Below, piece after piece: positions 61,692 through 64,000 of a stretch of 64,000 bases of DNA. Under the pieces are notes generated by a model. The model worked only from the letters and a program-made list of their open reading frames with translations, had not been told where the DNA came from and searched no databases. This DNA comes from Pedobacter xixiisoli (GTDB lineage: Bacteria > Bacteroidota > Bacteroidia > Sphingobacteriales > Sphingobacteriaceae), in NCBI RefSeq assembly GCF_900215335.1, contig NZ_OCMT01000004.1:372001-436000 (forward strand). The letters are read 5' to 3'. Each line of letters opens with the position of its first letter. Position 1 is the first letter of the stretch. Position numbers and translations under genes: made by a program.

Positions 61692-61722
61692 TTGTGAGAT
61701 TTGAAAATAGTGTATACCTTTG
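61692..61722 (+). promoter_or_regulatory. Strong promoter upstream of candidate RNA / efp
   Basis: TTG at 61692-61694, a 20-base gap and TACCTTTG at 61715-61722. Transcription should begin near 61728, 270 bases before efp. Confidence 0.7.
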
Positions 61723-61727
61723 CGCCA

Positions 61728-61925
61728 CGAAATAAGGACGAAATATTAACGTTTAAATTTCAGAAAATGCCAGAGGCATTTGATATAAAAAAGAAATAAA
61801 AGTTCCAAGGTTTAGGTTAATCCAAAAACGGCGGATACATATAAAGAGTAAAATAAATTTTCATAGTTTAGTTTTAGGTTTAGGTTGATTGTGGCTTCGG
61901 AGTGGTTCCCGAAGCCATCTTTTTT
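61728..61925 (+). ncRNA. Candidate ~200-nt structured RNA or efp leader
   Basis: A consensus promoter and a strong terminator frame about 200 bases without a real ORF. A perfect hairpin AAATGCC / GGCATTT is at 61765-61781. AGGTTTAGGTTAAT at 61808-61821 is repeated as AGGTTTAGGTTGAT at 61876-61889. The end is the stem TGGCTTCGG / CCGAAGCCA followed by T residues. It may be an independent small RNA or a leader with an attenuator for efp. The size is like 6S RNA, but I could not establish a fold match. A 10-codon ORF (MPEAFDIKKK) at 61767-61799 is inside. Confidence 0.45.
61892..61925 (+). terminator. Rho-independent terminator upstream of efp
   Basis: TGGCTTCGG at 61892-61900, an 8-base loop, CCGAAGCCA at 61909-61917, then TCTTTTTTT. 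It lies 71 bases upstream of efp and after no other gene on this strand for 278 bases. Confidence 0.85.
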
Positions 61926-61996
61926 TGTACTAAATTTTAAAAATTGTTTTTACCTTGCAGCTTCAAAAATAAAAAGTATTTAAGTATATAATAGTA

Positions 61997-62557
61997 ATGG
62001 CAAAAGCATCAGAAATAAAAACAGGTAATATCCTTAGAGTGAACAACGAATTGGTTACTGTTGATGAGTGGAACCACCGTACACCAGGTAAAGGCGGCGC
62101 TTTTTACACTGGAAAATTTCGTAATATTAAAACTGGTAGGTTAGTAGAAGCACGTATGAATACCGACGAAGCTGTTGAAATTTGTCGTGTAGAAACAAAC
62201 GATTACCAATACTTATATGAAGAAGGCGATTCTTTAGTGGTAATGGATAACAATACTTATGAGCAGTTTAACGTTGCAAAATCACTTTTTGGCAACGCAA
62301 TTAAATTCTTGAAAGAAGGCATGACGGTTATCGTATCTATTGAGAGCGATGAGCCGATTATGGCACAATTGCCAAACTTTGCTGAGTTTGAGATTACTTA
62401 TTCTGAGCCAGCGGTAAAAGGTGATACTTCTACCAACGCCTTAAAAGCTGCAACGCTTGAGAACGGTGTAGAGGTTAAAGTTCCTTTGTTTGTGAACCAA
62501 GGTGATAAGATTAAAGTAGATACACGTACAGGTGAATACGTAGAGCGTGTAAAATAG
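61997..62557 (+). CDS. efp: Elongation factor P
   Basis: A 186-residue translation factor that relieves ribosome stalling at polyproline. The KOW-like N-domain ends in the loop RTPGKGGAFYTGK, where K32 is the tip lysine usually modified in EF-P; OB domains 2 and 3 follow, with the conserved TLENGVEVKVPLFVNQGDKIKVDTRTGEY-type end (GDKIKVDTRTGEYVERV). Its 5' region has a terminator, so its own promoter must lie after 61925 or be controlled by attenuation. Confidence 0.96.
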   Translation: MAKASEIKTGNILRVNNELVTVDEWNHRTPGKGGAFYTGKFRNIKTGRLVEARMNTDEAVEICRVETNDYQYLYEEGDSLVVMDNNTYEQFNVAKSLFGNAIKFLKEGMTVIVSIESDEPIMAQLPNFAEFEITYSEPAVKGDTSTNALKAATLENGVEVKVPLFVNQGDKIKVDTRTGEYVERVK

Positions 62558-62621
62558 GATCGGGATTTAGGGATTAATAGATTTTCAGGATTTATTTTTC
62601 TTTATCGTTAAATAAGATTGG

Positions 62622-62652
62622 TGGCCTTGGATATTTTTCCAAGGCCATTTTT
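62622..62652 (+). terminator. Terminator after efp
   Basis: TGGCCTTGG at 62622-62630, an 8-base loop, CCAAGGCCA at 62639-62647, then a T run. It lies 64 bases after the efp stop. Confidence 0.85.
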
Positions 62653-62675
62653 ATAACTTAGTATTAGTTTGCACT

Positions 62676-62705
62676 TCGTCATCCTGAATTTATTTCAGGA
62701 TCTTT
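62676..62705. repeat. Short repeat CGTCATCCTGAA...TTCAGGATCT
   Basis: ATCCTGAA and TTCAGGAT form an 8-bp stem with a 5-base loop, preceded by CGTC. This is one unit of a common Bacteroidota intergenic palindrome; only a partial copy is seen here. Confidence 0.55.
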
Positions 62706-62720
62706 TAGGAATATATAGTT

Positions 62721-63281
62721 ATGCTGAAATCAACGATAAGAAAACAAGTTTTAGATCAGAGAAAAGCACTATCGGACGATGAGTTTTTAGCACTTAACCA
62801 ATTGCTTTTAGCTCATTTTAAAATGCTGGATTTTTCTGAAATCAGAAGCATTCACGTTTTTTTGCCTATCGTAAAGAAGCGGGAGCCGGATACTTTTTTA
62901 ATGATAGATTGGCTGCAGGAAAATCATCCTCTTGTTCATATTGTAGTATCTAGGGCTAACTTTGAAGATCACTCCATGAGTCACCATCCTTTTGCCAAAG
63001 CTGACTTGAAGGAAAATTCTTACCACATTCCAGAACCTCAAACTACTGCCGTTTTTGAGGGGAAGATAGATATGGTTTTAGTGCCTTTACTTGCATTCGA
63101 CCAAAGAGGATACAGAGTGGGCTATGGCAAAGGCTTTTACGATAGATTCCTGTCGGGAATTGAAACCAAGAAAGTTGGGGTTTCACTTTTTGAAGTTAAG
63201 GATGAAGCTATTTCAGATGTGAATGAAGATGATATTCGTTTAGATTTATGTATTACTCCTAAAAAGATTTACAAGTGGTAA
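62721..63281 (+). CDS. 5-formyltetrahydrofolate cyclo-ligase
   Basis: A 186-residue enzyme (MTHFS) that turns 5-formyl-THF into methenyl-THF using ATP. It has the N-terminal LKSTIRKQVLDQRKALS, FLPIVKKREPDTF and the signature VPLLAFDQRGYRVGYGKGFYDRFL. Length is normal. It is a single-gene unit; with purU at 17 kb it is the second folate one-carbon gene here. Confidence 0.94.
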   Translation: MLKSTIRKQVLDQRKALSDDEFLALNQLLLAHFKMLDFSEIRSIHVFLPIVKKREPDTFLMIDWLQENHPLVHIVVSRANFEDHSMSHHPFAKADLKENSYHIPEPQTTAVFEGKIDMVLVPLLAFDQRGYRVGYGKGFYDRFLSGIETKKVGVSLFEVKDEAISDVNEDDIRLDLCITPKKIYKW

Positions 63282-63393
63282 GCCATTTGAGGTGTTTTTG
63301 AACAGGTTTAATTCAAATTTATCGCGAAGAAAAATAAACGCTGTGTAAAGAGCGCTAAGTTGTTCGGGTCAACATTGCTTTAAATCTTTTTTA

Positions 63394-63401
63394 TACCTTT
63401 G
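63394..63401 (+). promoter_or_regulatory. Promoter -7 element of the 53-residue ORF
   Basis: TACCTTTG, with TTG at 63375-63377 (16-base gap). The ATG follows after 21 bases. Confidence 0.55.
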
Positions 63402-63422
63402 AAATCATTTCAGACAACAATT

Positions 63423-63584
63423 ATGGAAAAGGATTTTAGAATTACCAGTGCAAAGCAATACGAAGATACCATGATTGCCATGTTTGAATTGCAGGAAAAA
63501 GAAGAGCCTTTAACCGCAAAAGAGTTAGCCGATATCGAAATTATGGCAAAGGCGGCTCAACGTTACGAAGACGAGGAACTGTAG
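63423..63584 (+). CDS. Small acidic protein resembling the N terminus of HigA-type antitoxins
   Basis: A 53-residue protein with a good promoter before it. Its pattern FRITSAKQYEDTMIAMFEL, a gap, then LTAKELADIEIMAKAAQRYEDEE matches the N-terminal region of HigA-like antitoxins (I-x-x-x-x-x-Y-x-x-A ... L-x-x-L-x-x-x-x-x-x-YE). The helix-turn-helix that should follow is absent, and there is a stop codon. No toxin gene is next to it in the window. The match is from motif memory only. The TTG at 63399 lies on the promoter, so the ATG at 63423 is taken. Confidence 0.7.
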   Translation: MEKDFRITSAKQYEDTMIAMFELQEKEEPLTAKELADIEIMAKAAQRYEDEEL

Positions 63585-63591
63585 TTTTTTT

Positions 63592-63680
63592 TCGCAGATT
63601 TTCACAAATTGAGCCGCAGATTTAAGACGATTTAGATTTGCGTTATCTACGTAAAAAATCAGCGTATATCAGCGGGAAAA
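63592..63680. repeat. Possible CGCAGATT...ATCAGCG repeat
   Basis: CGCAGATTTTCACAAATT is followed by a second CGCAGATT and, later, ATCAGCGTATATCAGCGGG. Pairing is imperfect, but the sequence looks like the CGCAGATTT-type repeat that I recall from many Bacteroidota genomes. Confidence 0.4.
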
Positions 63681-64000
63681 CTCAAAACGTTTAATAAAAT
63701 CACTTACTAAATAAGCAATTGTTTTACCAATAGTTTCGTCTTTTGTGCCGTTATTTAACTCGTGAGCTCCTTCACAAATATGTAGATAACAGAAAGGCTG
63801 CTTTGTGGCAATAACCACTTTTCTTACCTCATCTAAAGTAAATCCGCTTGGTGTAGCTGCGCTAGACAAAATGTTGCTGATGCTGTCTAAATCAATTTCT
63901 AAGCCTAAGGGCAATTTTACGTCTTTTAAGAGCATTTCTGTTTCACCGCGAACATCTTCCTCTTTGCTTAACAAATCGTCGAAATAAACCGTTTTAATAG
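63669..64000 (-). CDS. Arginase/formimidoylglutamase-family protein, 5' end outside window
   Basis: The frame is open to the end of the window, so only the C-terminal 110 residues are seen; the TTG at 63974 is an internal codon. The segment LPLGLEIDLDSISN matches the last metal-binding strand (D-x-D-type) of the ureohydrolase family, and PSGFTLDEVRKVV and HICEGAHELNNG fit the formimidoylglutamase branch known in Bacteroidota. Enzymes of this family hydrolyse guanidino or formimino groups using two manganese ions. Confidence 0.82.
   Translation of the reverse strand, partial: IKTVYFDDLLSKEEDVRGETEMLLKDVKLPLGLEIDLDSISNILSSAATPSGFTLDEVRKVVIATKQPFCYLHICEGAHELNNGTKDETIGKTIAYLVSDFIKRFEFSR

Noticed and set aside
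61767..61799. 10-codon leader peptide MPEAFDIKKK before efp
   Set aside because: Possible, but it has no Pro-Pro or other stalling motif, and its start sits in a hairpin; listed only as part of the candidate RNA.
1..64000. CRISPR arrays, tRNA or rRNA genes
   Set aside because: No regularly spaced direct repeats and no tRNA T-arm or rRNA signature were found by eye; short degenerate cases could be missed without a covariance search.

Overview
The window is AT-rich chromosomal DNA of a Bacteroidota species, most likely a Sphingobacteriaceae member close to Pedobacter. The grounds are: promoters of the Bacteroidota type (TTG, about 19 bases, TAnnTTTG), very weak Shine-Dalgarno sites, a fused lpxC-fabZ gene, the type IX secretion regulator PorX (receiver plus PglZ domain), a giant DUF4175 protein, and many intergenic palindromic repeats. 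I see no rRNA, tRNA, CRISPR array or intact prophage.

Layout. 1-9.7 kb: the 3' part of a tail-specific protease, a FrnE-like DsbA protein, a secreted M14 peptidase, a thioesterase, cdsA, a CPBP protease, dusB and apaG. 9.7-15 kb: an accessory stretch of small uncharacterised genes, an ankyrin lipoprotein, an AraC regulator, a VOC protein, and a wreck of a RhuM gene joined to the 3' end of an IS3-type element. 15-24.2 kb: a YugP-type protease, a FAD oxidoreductase, purU, rmuC, a glycosyltransferase, and the tight operon nadA - S41 peptidase - thiL.

24.2-32.4 kb looks like the replication-origin region. The 450-bp AT-rich gap between divergent nadA and nadB holds two direct TTATCAACA boxes (one mismatch to a DnaA box) plus weaker boxes. 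About 6 kb away, between mnmG and an ABC-F ATPase, are two perfect 16-bp parS palindromes (TGTTTCACGTGAAACA). mnmG (gidA) is a classic origin neighbour. Hand counts of G and C over short stretches suggest a skew change near 24.4 kb, though one stretch far to the left disagrees.

32.6-43 kb: a 4HB sensor stub, a GIN-domain protein, an ApbE-DUF2271 fusion with a PepSY-type membrane partner, a SRPBCC protein, ybeY, DUF4175, a glycerophosphodiesterase and a cold-shock protein. 43-54 kb: envelope and peptidoglycan genes (aspartyl protease with PDZ, NAGPA-type glycosidase, PBP4, GH18 with a BioF-like enzyme and a histidine phosphatase, D-Ala-D-Ala dipeptidase, alanine dehydrogenase) and an outer-membrane-type protein with a duplicated C-terminal motif. 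54-64 kb: tsaE, porX, an HD hydrolase, the lipid A cluster lpxD - lpxC/fabZ - lpxA, an ABC ATPase, a candidate ~200-nt RNA, efp, 5-formyl-THF cyclo-ligase, a 53-residue HigA-N-terminus-like protein, and the 3' end of an arginase-family gene.

The most useful observations are the parS pair with the candidate oriC, the candidate RNA before efp, two genes whose promoter spacing predicts leaderless mRNAs (lpxD and the thioesterase), and several distinct families of intergenic inverted repeats.
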